NCBI RefSeq assembly: GCF_000317515.1
Contig: NC_019738.1
Span: 6,350,001 to 6,414,000, forward strand
From: Allocoleopsis franciscana PCC 7113
Lineage (GTDB): Bacteria > Cyanobacteriota > Cyanobacteriia > Cyanobacteriales > Coleofasciculaceae
Direction: 5' to 3'
DNA length: 64,000 nucleotides
A program made the translations under genes and the position numbers. Below, piece by piece: positions 25,599 to 33,643 of the stretch (positions are counted from its first letter, which is position 1; every line of letters starts with the position of its first letter). The notes beneath the pieces are model-generated. The model had not been told where the DNA came from. It did no database searches and saw only the letters and a program-made list of their open reading frames with translations.

Positions 25599-26939
25599 AT
25601 GAACGCCATAGCCAAGCGGGACGTAGCAGCGTCTATCGCCCAAAAACTTGAACCAATTGTTGGGGAGTCTGCCATTTTTGACTGGGAACACTTGCCACCC
25701 ATCTGGCAAGAACGAATCAATCGAGCCAACACGCTACAGAATATCCCCAGTTGTATTGTTTATCCTCATACAGTAGAACAACTCAAGAGTGTTATCACTT
25801 ATGCTGATGGCAACGGTTGGAGCCTGCTTCCCTGCGGGAGTGGGAGTAAATTAGGCTGGGGTGGGGTGGGTAAAGACATTGACCTTGTAATCAGTACTGA
25901 ACGCCTGAACCGGGTAATTGAACATGCGGTGGGTGATTTAACGGTTACGGTAGAAGCGGGTGTTAAACTAGCTGACTTGCAAAACCTGCTTCGCCAGGAG
26001 AATCAATTTCTGCCCCTCGACCCTGCCTATGCTCAACAGGCTACCCTAGGTGGAATTATTGCCACCGCCGATAGTGGTTCTTGGCGTCATCGGTATGGCG
26101 GGGTTCGGGATATGCTGCTGGGGATTTCCTTTGTCCGCAGTGATGGACAACTCGCTAAAGCTGGGGGTCGGGTGGTGAAGAATGTGGCGGGTTATGACTT
26201 GATGAAGCTGTTCACCGGCTCCTATGGCACGTTGGGGATATTGACAGAAGTTACTTTACGTGCATATCCAATCCCGGAAGCCTCAGGAACTGTGGTGTTG
26301 ACGGGTAAAGCGGAAGCTACTGCTTCTGTGACAAAAACCCTTTTAGGGTCGGCTTTGACGCCTACCACTGCTGATTTACTCTCATCTGAGCTTGTCAAGC
26401 AACTGGGTTTGAGTCAAGGCATAGGCTTAATGGTACGTTTCCAAAGTGTGAAGGAAAGTGTGCAGGAGCAATCATCCCGGTTGCTTGAGGTGGGGCAAAA
26501 TTTAGGGTTACAAGGCACTGTGTATACGGAGGCTGAGGAAGGAACTCTATGGCAATCATTGTCAGAAAAAATTTGGCAAGCCTCACAGGAACCTGCCATT
26601 ACTTGCAAAATAGGGGTATTACCAACAGCGGCTGTTACGACTTTGACAAAGCTGGATGCGCTAACATCCTCAACGGGATTGGGGTTAATTCATGCAAGTG
26701 GGTTGGGGCGATTACGTCTTGATTCAGGAACGGTGACGCCTCAGATTATTGGGGAACTGCGACAATACTGTGAGTCTCAAGGGGGTTTTCTGACGGTTTT
26801 GGAGGCACCGATTTCGTTGAAGCAGCAGCTAGATGTTTGGGGTTATAAAGGCAATGCGCTGAAGGTTATGCGTCAAATTAAGCAACAGTTTGACCCGAAA
26901 AATATTTTGAGTCCTGATCGGTTTGTGGCAGGGATTTAA
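25599..26939 (+). CDS. glcE: Glycolate dehydrogenase FAD-binding subunit GlcE
   Basis: A 446-residue flavoprotein of the FAD_binding_4 (PCMH) type. The FAD site is marked by PHTVEQLKSVITYA, LLPCGSGSKLGWGG, DLTVTVEAGVKLADLQ and GGVRDMLLGISFVRSDGQ. The C-terminal FAD-linked oxidase part ends in VMRQIKQQFDPKNILSPDRF. Its length fits GlcE rather than the longer GlcD. With GlcD (not in the window) and GlcF it oxidises 2-phosphoglycolate-derived glycolate to glyoxylate in photorespiration, passing electrons to the membrane. glcF starts 59 bases after the stop, indicating an operon. Confidence 0.9.
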   Translation: MNAIAKRDVAASIAQKLEPIVGESAIFDWEHLPPIWQERINRANTLQNIPSCIVYPHTVEQLKSVITYADGNGWSLLPCGSGSKLGWGGVGKDIDLVISTERLNRVIEHAVGDLTVTVEAGVKLADLQNLLRQENQFLPLDPAYAQQATLGGIIATADSGSWRHRYGGVRDMLLGISFVRSDGQLAKAGGRVVKNVAGYDLMKLFTGSYGTLGILTEVTLRAYPIPEASGTVVLTGKAEATASVTKTLLGSALTPTTADLLSSELVKQLGLSQGIGLMVRFQSVKESVQEQSSRLLEVGQNLGLQGTVYTEAEEGTLWQSLSEKIWQASQEPAITCKIGVLPTAAVTTLTKLDALTSSTGLGLIHASGLGRLRLDSGTVTPQIIGELRQYCESQGGFLTVLEAPISLKQQLDVWGYKGNALKVMRQIKQQFDPKNILSPDRFVAGI

Positions 26940-26998
26940 GAGATAAACCACTCCAGGCACAGAGAACACACAGTTAAGAGATTAGAAAGAGAGAAAAT

Positions 26999-28360
26999 AT
27001 GCAAACTTTACCAGAGGGTTTCACTCAATCAATTGAGACAATACCAGAATCAGTGAGTGGTTTTGATGCTCAACATCCTCCTGAACAGAAATTAATAGAT
27101 ACTTGTGTTCACTGTGGGTTTTGTCTATCCACTTGTCCGAGTTATCGGGTGATTGGTAAGGAGATGGATTCTCCTAGGGGTCGGATTTATTTGATGGATG
27201 CGATCAAGAATGGTGAGGCGTCTCTGGGTGAGGCTACAGCGCAACATTTTGATTCTTGCCTTGGGTGTCTGGCTTGTGTAACGACTTGTCCTTCTGGTGT
27301 CCAATACGATAAGTTAATTGCGGCGACTCGGCCTCAGGTTGAACGAAACTATCCGCGTAGTTTACCTGACCGATTGATCAGAACTCTGATTTTTAATCTA
27401 TTTCCTTATCCCAAACGCCTGCGCCCTTTTCTGGTGTTTCTTTATGTCTATCAGAAATTAGGATTGCAGAAACTGGTTCGTTCTACGGGTTTGTTGAAGA
27501 AAGTATTCCCTAGGTTGGCGGCAATGGATGCAATTTTGCCGCAAATTACTCTAGATTCTTTTCGAGACAATTTCCCAACTATTATTCCGGCTCAAGGGAA
27601 GAAACGTTACCGAGTGGGGGTGATTTTGGGGTGTGTCCAACGCTTATTTTTCTCACCCGTGAATGAGGCAACCGTGAGGGTTTTAACGGCAAATGGTTGT
27701 GAAGTGGTGATTCCGAAAACTCAAGGGTGTTGTGCGGCTTTACCGGAACACCAAGGGCAAAAGGAACAAGCAAAAGCGTTGGCACGACAAATGATTGATA
27801 GTTTTGCCGGGACGGATGTTGATTACATCATTATTAATGCGGCGGGTTGTGGTCATACGCTGAAGGAATATGGGCACATTTTAGATGATGATTTAGAGTA
27901 TCGGGAAAAGGCAAAAGCCTTTGCAGCTAAGGTCAAAGATGCACAAGAATTTTTGGCGCAAGTGGGACTAACTACGCAACTTTCACCGCTGACGGATGAA
28001 CCGCTGATGATGGTTTATCAAGATGCTTGTCACTTGTTACATGGGCAAAAGATTAGTGTGCAACCTCGGCAACTTTTGCGGCAAATTCCGAATGTGAAGT
28101 TACGGGAACCGATTGATGCGGCGTTGTGTTGTGGTAGTGCTGGAGTTTACAATATGCTGCAACCAGAAGTGGCGGATGATTTGGGACAGCAAAAGGTAGA
28201 GAATTTGCTCAATACTGGGGCGGAGTTAATTGCTTCGGCTAATCCGGGTTGTTCGTTGCAAATTCAGAAGCATTTGCGGTTGAAGGGGAAGGAAGTTAGT
28301 TTGATGCATCCGATGGAGTTGTTGGATTATTCGATTCGCAGGGTGAAGTTGCAAAAGTAG
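26999..28360 (+). CDS. glcF: Glycolate dehydrogenase iron-sulfur subunit GlcF
   Basis: A 453-residue Fe-S protein. Two ferredoxin-type clusters are clear near the N-terminus: CVHCGFCLSTCP (about 36-47) and CLGCLACVTTCP (about 89-100). Two CCG domains follow: GCVQRLFF with GCCAALPEHQG, and DACHLLHGQ with LCCGSAGVYN. This matches GlcF, which relays electrons from the flavin subunits GlcD/GlcE to the quinone pool during glycolate oxidation. GGTTTC-type spacing and the AGAGAGAAAAT leader fit co-translation with glcE. A hairpin ends the unit. Confidence 0.93.
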   Translation: MQTLPEGFTQSIETIPESVSGFDAQHPPEQKLIDTCVHCGFCLSTCPSYRVIGKEMDSPRGRIYLMDAIKNGEASLGEATAQHFDSCLGCLACVTTCPSGVQYDKLIAATRPQVERNYPRSLPDRLIRTLIFNLFPYPKRLRPFLVFLYVYQKLGLQKLVRSTGLLKKVFPRLAAMDAILPQITLDSFRDNFPTIIPAQGKKRYRVGVILGCVQRLFFSPVNEATVRVLTANGCEVVIPKTQGCCAALPEHQGQKEQAKALARQMIDSFAGTDVDYIIINAAGCGHTLKEYGHILDDDLEYREKAKAFAAKVKDAQEFLAQVGLTTQLSPLTDEPLMMVYQDACHLLHGQKISVQPRQLLRQIPNVKLREPIDAALCCGSAGVYNMLQPEVADDLGQQKVENLLNTGAELIASANPGCSLQIQKHLRLKGKEVSLMHPMELLDYSIRRVKLQK

Positions 28361-28379
28361 AGATTGCCCTCACCCCTAA

Positions 28380-28405
28380 CCCCTCTCCCAACTTTGGGAG
28401 AGGGG
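28380..28405. terminator. Strong hairpin between glcF and the nuclease gene
   Basis: CCCCTCTCCCA and TGGGAGAGGGG form a perfect 11-bp stem with a 4-base loop. It is of the common cyanobacterial CCCCTCTCCC repeat type and probably serves the convergent glcF and nuclease genes as a terminator. Confidence 0.7.
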
Positions 28406-28435
28406 GAGTTAGGTAGGAAAAGGAATCTAATTCCA

Positions 28436-29110
28436 TCAGCTAGCTGCCTGGATGCGATCGCTTTTTGCCGAACAGTAGGCATCGGGAATATTACAGTAGC
28501 GACACTCCCAATTGCTAGGAGTTGGGTTTGGGGGTGTGGCGCTACAGATTGTGGCGATGGTTTGGCGGAGAAGCTGTTTGAATTGGTGATCGACAGCCCA
28601 GGCTGGAATTTCTACCGTACCATCTGGGTAAACCAGCCGTCCGTGTGGTATTTGACCTTGGCAGTAATGTTTGGTTTCAGGTGCTAGGGGTAACAGCAGC
28701 ATATATAGCAATACCTGAAAGCGATGTGAGTCTCGACGCTTACCTGTTTTGCAGTCTTCGACAACTACCCAACCATCTTTGATAGCAACAATGTCTGGTC
28801 TTCCAGCGACACAGATATCATAAATTTTGCCGTTGACTTTGAGTGAGTTGGCATACTCTACATATACTGTGAAGCCTTCAGCTTGAAGCTGGGAAGCCCG
28901 TTGAATGACCATTTCGTCGTGTTCGGAGAAGTCATAGTTGCTGAGTGGCTTTTCAAATTGGTACTGGGTAGGCAGCCATACTGCGTATTTGCATAGTTTC
29001 TCTCCAGCTAGCAGCGAGGCAAGCCAGGTCACCCAGGCATAAGATTTGAAGCGTTTTTTAGCTGGTTTTTCCATTTGGGTTCTTTCGGATTGATATTTTT
29101 GATAATTCAT
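28436..29110 (-). CDS. Cas4-like PD-(D/E)XK nuclease
   Basis: A 224-residue protein with the restriction-like fold motifs GRPDIVAI (Asp106) and VVVEDCKTGK (Asp119-x-Lys121), followed by a QVLLYMLLL helix carrying the conserved Gln. One Cys near the start (Cys40, in GEKLCKYAVW) and three near the end (WECRYCNIPDAYC: Cys203, 206, 213) match the 4Fe-4S layout of Cas4/AddB-type nucleases. No CRISPR array or other cas gene is nearby, so it is a stand-alone family member. The start is uncertain: Met1 at 29110 or Met13 at 29074. It diverges from the CHAT unit; shared function is possible but unproven. Confidence 0.75.
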   Translation of the reverse strand: MNYQKYQSERTQMEKPAKKRFKSYAWVTWLASLLAGEKLCKYAVWLPTQYQFEKPLSNYDFSEHDEMVIQRASQLQAEGFTVYVEYANSLKVNGKIYDICVAGRPDIVAIKDGWVVVEDCKTGKRRDSHRFQVLLYMLLLPLAPETKHYCQGQIPHGRLVYPDGTVEIPAWAVDHQFKQLLRQTIATICSATPPNPTPSNWECRYCNIPDAYCSAKSDRIQAAS

Positions 29111-29477
29111 CGCTGTTTTGCTTAAGCAATATCTCTAATGCCAAAGATAAGGGTTTGAAAAATTGAGGTAAATGCTTTTTATATTGATTTTAGTAGCTAG
29201 AAATAATGGCAAATAGTCATAAATAGCGCTAAATAGCATTTCCGATAATTCTTTAGTATTAGTAGTTTTTTAGGGCATCATCGAAGATAAATCACAATTC
29301 TCTAATGGGCGGTTGAAACCGCGTCTACACAAACAAAACCTGCCTACGCAGGTTTCACCTCCCTCTATCCTCTCTTACTAAGGGGAGATGAAAGAGAGGC
29401 TAGTCCGCGCAGGCAGACTTGGTTTGTATAGCCCCAGACTTCCAGTCTGAGGGACGCTAAAAATAAGGAGGAATGAC
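29111..29477. other. Divergent region upstream of the CHAT unit
   Basis: 367 bases without a gene. The left part is AT-rich, with AAATAG-type iterations near 29207-29240. The right part is the dispersed repeat at 29307-29452. AAGGAG at 29465-29470 is the ribosome-binding site of the next gene and lies only about a dozen bases past the repeat. Confidence 0.45.
29307..29452 (-). repeat. Dispersed 'CAGACTGGAAGTCTGGGGC' repeat, copy A
   Basis: On the minus strand this element reads CTCAGACTGGAAGTCTGGGG, CTAYACAAAC, a GTC-GC-GGAC stem, TGAAACCTGCGTAGGCAGG, GTGTAG-CGCGG and ends in CCGCC. The same order of blocks occurs in opposite orientation inside the CHAT gene at 32441-32554. Its palindromic blocks could fold into several hairpins. 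This copy has an extra CTCTC-rich interior. Confidence 0.8.
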
Positions 29478-30365
29478 ATGGTATCACCAGCAAACTGTCT
29501 TCAAGAAAAATTCCTAGAAGACCTAACAGAACAAATGTTTCCACCACGTCAACACTCCGAAGTGCAAAAGTTATGTTTTCAGCTTCGATTTCATCCCAGC
29601 AATTGGAATAATGTCGAGCATACTCAAATTGCGGCTCAGATTAGCAAGCAATTGAACGGTGGCTTTTCAGAAAGCTCAATTAATCCCACAGTGGGGGATG
29701 TAGTCAAGAAGATAAAGGATAAGTTTGAAGCCCAAATGCAAGCTGATGGTGTTGAATTTGAAAAGCTGAATCCGGGACGTGGTAAGCCTAAAGAATCACC
29801 TTGGCAAATTGTTTATAAGTGGTTATGGGAGACAGAATTTCCCCGTCGTGGGTGGCAGTTGTCAAAGGAAATGGCGGTTTGTGCTATTGAACAATTGCAG
29901 ATGAAGCCGATGGTTGCGGCTGATGGAAATCGGAATTTGGATTTGGAAGGTATTCCAGACGTTATTGAAGAAACTATACGGAAGGGGGAACGATACAAGC
30001 TGCAAGTTGATTTGCGATCAGAAGGCTATCTGCTGCTGATTAATGAGGGGGTGGATGGGGAGAAATATTGTATCTGTCCTTCTAGGGCGTTTGCTCTATC
30101 TGAACCGCTGTTCTTAAGAAGTCCTTTGTATTTACCTCTAGAGGAGGCGATCGCTAAAAATGTAGGGTTAAAATTCAATGGTCTTGGAGAGGAGTATTTC
30201 TTAGCTATTGTTACCGAGAAACCTTTGAGTTTGTCTTGGGTACGTCCTGATTCTCATCCTAAAGATATTGTTGTGGATGATAACCGCCTCTATGAGATTT
30301 TCAAGCTTCTGGGGCAGCAGTCTAACTGTCATGTATTTTACAAAACTTTCGTCGTGACAAGCTAG
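29478..30365 (+). CDS. Unknown protein with DUF4384-like C-terminal region, partner of TPR-CHAT
   Basis: A 295-residue protein with no signal peptide or membrane segment. Residues 1-120 look like a helical adaptor (PPRQHSEVQKLCFQLRFHP, HTQIAAQISKQLNGGFSESS), reminiscent of effector-associated or DNA-binding helical modules. Residues about 172-255 (YKLQVDLRSEGYLLLINEG, then CICPSRAFALSEP) resemble DUF4384-type beta domains often encoded beside caspase-like proteins. It has a strong ribosome-binding site (AAGGAG) and is 69 bases upstream of the TPR-CHAT gene on the same strand, so it is probably co-transcribed. The function is not known; a sensor or adaptor for the CHAT effector is inference. 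Confidence 0.65.
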   Translation: MVSPANCLQEKFLEDLTEQMFPPRQHSEVQKLCFQLRFHPSNWNNVEHTQIAAQISKQLNGGFSESSINPTVGDVVKKIKDKFEAQMQADGVEFEKLNPGRGKPKESPWQIVYKWLWETEFPRRGWQLSKEMAVCAIEQLQMKPMVAADGNRNLDLEGIPDVIEETIRKGERYKLQVDLRSEGYLLLINEGVDGEKYCICPSRAFALSEPLFLRSPLYLPLEEAIAKNVGLKFNGLGEEYFLAIVTEKPLSLSWVRPDSHPKDIVVDDNRLYEIFKLLGQQSNCHVFYKTFVVTS

Positions 30366-30434
30366 GTAAGAGAAGTTGAGATTAGTAGTGTCGCCTACAC
30401 ACCATCTCTCGTTCAAAAATACTGAGATTTTATT

Positions 30435-33383
30435 ATGTCAGAGCAAGTTATAAGTCAAATTATTTGGCTGAATCAGACGGCATTTACAGCGTACCAGCAT
30501 GGACAGTACGAACAAGGAATTCCTTTTGCTCAACAAGCTTGTGATCTGACAAAAGCCTATTTCGGTACAAAGCATCTTTACTATCGCGATACCCTCAATA
30601 CCTTAGCATTGTTGTACTATGCTGCATTTCGATTATCTGAGGCTAAGTCTCTGTATCTGCAAGTTGAGAAGATTCATAGAAATGAGCTAGGTACAGACGA
30701 TATTGAATATGCCACTATCCTGAATAACTTGGCAAAGCTTTACCAAGTTATGGGTAACTTCTTTGAGGCAGAATTCCGGTATCGAAAAGCTTTGGAGATT
30801 AGAGAAGAAAAGCTAGGCAAGTACCATCCCGATTATGCTTCTACATTGAATGATTTGGCAGGGCTTTACTATGCTATGGATCTCTTCTCTGATGCTCAAC
30901 CCTTGTATCAGGAAGCTAAGGATATTACAGAAGAGATGCTAGGTACAGATAATCTCGATTATGCCACTACACTAAATAACTTGGCACTCCTGTACAAAGC
31001 TATGGGTGACTTCAAAAATGCAGAAGACCTGTTACTGCAAGCTAAGAAGATTTTTGCAACCGAACTAGGTACGGACAATCCTGAATATGCCTCTGGACTA
31101 AATAACTTGGCAGCTCTTTACCAAGCTATGGGTCGCTTCTGGGAAGCTATACCCTTGTGTCGGAAAGCTTTGGAGATTAAAGCTAAGCTAGGCACAGACC
31201 ATCCTGACTATGCCCAAAGCCTGAATAACTTGGCAGAGCTTTACCGAGCTATGGGTAGCTTCCCTGATGCAGAACCCCTGTATCACGAAGCTAAGGATAT
31301 TACAGGAGCCAAGCTAGGCACAGCTCATCCCAACTATGCCAATATCCTAAGTAACTTAGCAACACTAAAGGCAGCAACTGACTATCCTCAAGACGCGCTA
31401 CGCCTAATACAGGATGCGGCAAACATTCAAAACCCAGTGTTGGGTCAAATCTTCTCTATCACTAGTGATAACCAACGGCTGACCTACTTGCAACAAAACA
31501 GGTATCTGTTGGAGATGTTTTTATCTCTGGTGGCTCAATACTTGCCGAATGATTCTGATGCTGTCCGAGCAGCTTTTGATTTAGTTCTCCGACGCAAAGG
31601 CTTAGGCACTGAAGCAGCAGCCATGCAACGAATTTCTGTTTTGAGCGATCGCTACCGTCATCTAACTCCGCAACTAGAACAACTGCGACAACTGGACAAT
31701 CAAATTGCCAGCCTCGCTTGGAATGTCCCACCCCCTGAACAGTTGGCAGCATACGAAACTCAGCTTGCCACACTGTACCACCAAAGAGATGAGCTAGACC
31801 GATCGCTCAGCCGCCAGATTCCAGAGATGAATCTGCAAAAGCAACTAGACACAGCTAATCACCGTGCTATAGCTTTGGCTCTCCCGGAAGGCGCAACCCT
31901 AGTGGAGTTCGTGCGTTTCAATGTCTTCAACTTCAACGCAATCTTGGCAAAGGGTGATTCCCAATGGCTCCCGGCTCGTTATCTTGCCTTTATCTTACCT
32001 GCTAAGGAGCCAGAGCAATTACAAATGATTGACTTGGGGGAAGCGGAACTCATCGACAACTTGATTCGGGTGTTTCGCAAATCTGTATCGGGCGATCGCG
32101 ATTTAGATTTGGACGACTTAGACTCAATCCCAGAGGAGCCAGAACTCATCCCCCCAGAAGTGGAACTGCGCCAAAAACTGATTGACCCCCTCAAGCCATA
32201 TCTCACACCGAATCAGCAAGTATTTCTCGCACCCGATGGCGAACTTTGCTGCTTGCCCTTTGGCGTTTTGCCCACCGCCGAGGGACGCTATTTAATGGAA
32301 GATTACGAACTCTGCTACCTGAGTGTCGGGCGCGACTTACTCCGCTTCGGTGCGACACAAACTTTAGTGCAACCGACTAAACCTCTAGTCATCGCTGACC
32401 CCGATTATAATTTGGTTTTGTCCGAATCCCACCCAAGCCCCTCAGACTGGAAGTCTGGGGCTACACAAACAAAGTCCGCCTTCGCGGACTCTATTGAAGA
32501 CTGTGAAACCCGCGTAGGCGGGTTTAGTTCGTGTAGCCGCGACTTCCAGTCGCCCGATTTCAGCGAACTCCATCGAGACTTAGGACGAGGAAACGGCGAA
32601 GTATTCAAACCCATTCCCGCCACCCGAATAGAGGGAGCGCAAGTCGCTGCACAGTTAGGCGTAACCCCGCAAATGGGAACGCAAGCCTTAAAATCCCTGG
32701 TTAGCCGTTGCCAGTCCCCCTGGATATTGCACATTGCCACACATGGCTACTTTCTCGAAACTCGCCCAGAAACCCCACCGCCACAGATGATGAGTTTCCA
32801 GCGCTTGCACTCAGCCGCACAGCAAAACCCCTTAGCGCGTTCCGGCTTAGCCTTTGCCGGAGCCAATACCCTGTTACAAGGCGGCAAACTCCCCCCAGAA
32901 GCCGAAGATGGACTGCTCACCGCACAAGGAGCTAGTGGCATTAACCTCGCGGCGACAGCGTTAGTCGTAGCTTCTGCTTGTCAAACCGCGCTAGGTGATG
33001 TGCAGGTAGGAGAAGGGGTATTGGGGTTGCGACGAGCCTTTGTCCTAGCAGGGGTGCAAACGCTAGTAATGAGCCTGTGGAGTGTTCCCGATGTAGCGAC
33101 GGCAATTTTAATGGAGCGACTTTATCACAATCTGCTCACCGAGAAAATGGGTCGTGCCAAAGCCCTAAAGCAAGCACAGTTCTACGTCCGAGACTTGACC
33201 ATTGCCCAAATGCGACCCCAATGGCTCACCCCAGAAGCGATTACCCGCATCACAGAGCGCAGCCCAGGCATTGGCAACCATTTACGAAAATTGTGTCAAA
33301 AACATGAAATGTACCGCCCCTATGCTCATCCTAAATACTGGGGAGCCTTCATTTGCCAAGGGGATGCATCCCCTCCACTTTGA
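30435..33383 (+). CDS. TPR-CHAT caspase-like protein
   Basis: A 982-residue protein. Residues about 10-335 hold seven or eight kinesin-light-chain-type TPR units of 42 residues (for example YASTLNDLAGLYYAM, YATTLNNLALLYKAM). A helical linker (about 335-480) leads to a C-terminal CHAT domain (about 600-975). The caspase-type dyad is present: His770 in LHIATHGYF and Cys849 in VASACQTALG. CHAT proteins are cysteine peptidases of the caspase/separase clan used in programmed cell death and defence. Within the CHAT domain, residues about 669-707 are encoded by a dispersed DNA repeat. The gene follows the unknown DUF4384-like gene. Targets are unknown. Confidence 0.88.
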   Translation: MSEQVISQIIWLNQTAFTAYQHGQYEQGIPFAQQACDLTKAYFGTKHLYYRDTLNTLALLYYAAFRLSEAKSLYLQVEKIHRNELGTDDIEYATILNNLAKLYQVMGNFFEAEFRYRKALEIREEKLGKYHPDYASTLNDLAGLYYAMDLFSDAQPLYQEAKDITEEMLGTDNLDYATTLNNLALLYKAMGDFKNAEDLLLQAKKIFATELGTDNPEYASGLNNLAALYQAMGRFWEAIPLCRKALEIKAKLGTDHPDYAQSLNNLAELYRAMGSFPDAEPLYHEAKDITGAKLGTAHPNYANILSNLATLKAATDYPQDALRLIQDAANIQNPVLGQIFSITSDNQRLTYLQQNRYLLEMFLSLVAQYLPNDSDAVRAAFDLVLRRKGLGTEAAAMQRISVLSDRYRHLTPQLEQLRQLDNQIASLAWNVPPPEQLAAYETQLATLYHQRDELDRSLSRQIPEMNLQKQLDTANHRAIALALPEGATLVEFVRFNVFNFNAILAKGDSQWLPARYLAFILPAKEPEQLQMIDLGEAELIDNLIRVFRKSVSGDRDLDLDDLDSIPEEPELIPPEVELRQKLIDPLKPYLTPNQQVFLAPDGELCCLPFGVLPTAEGRYLMEDYELCYLSVGRDLLRFGATQTLVQPTKPLVIADPDYNLVLSESHPSPSDWKSGATQTKSAFADSIEDCETRVGGFSSCSRDFQSPDFSELHRDLGRGNGEVFKPIPATRIEGAQVAAQLGVTPQMGTQALKSLVSRCQSPWILHIATHGYFLETRPETPPPQMMSFQRLHSAAQQNPLARSGLAFAGANTLLQGGKLPPEAEDGLLTAQGASGINLAATALVVASACQTALGDVQVGEGVLGLRRAFVLAGVQTLVMSLWSVPDVATAILMERLYHNLLTEKMGRAKALKQAQFYVRDLTIAQMRPQWLTPEAITRITERSPGIGNHLRKLCQKHEMYRPYAHPKYWGAFICQGDASPPL
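32441..32554 (+). repeat. Dispersed 'CAGACTGGAAGTCTGGGGC' repeat, copy B, inside the CHAT gene
   Basis: 114 bases inside the CHAT-encoding frame match, block by block, the non-coding repeat at 29307-29452: CTCAGACTGGAAGTCTGGGG, CTACACAAAC, GTCCGC/GCGGAC stem, TGAAACCCGCGTAGGCGGG, GTGTAGCCGCG. The reading frame stays open through it and encodes about 38 residues between VIADPDYNL and FKPIPATRIEGA, a variable CHAT loop. Confidence 0.85.
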
Positions 33384-33643
33384 AGTAGTTCTGGGGAGCT
33401 TGGGTGTGTCAGGGGGATACTACAGCTATTGCAAAATTAGAGGGATGGAATTAATGCCATCGCGTATCACCTCCTCACTTCAATGGGTTAAGTTGTAAAC
33501 GATAAATCTCCCCCTGCTATGCCTCCTAGGAGCTCTACGATAGATTAAACTGGGCGGTGTTTCGCGTATGCTCACAGATAGCGGCGTACCCTGCGATTAA
33601 GCGCCGAGCAACATTAAGAATTATCAAAGTTGTTGACTTTTGT

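Noticed and set aside
28436-29110. Cas4 of a CRISPR system
   Set aside because: No repeats, cas1/cas2 or other cas genes occur in the window; kept only as a Cas4-like stand-alone nuclease.
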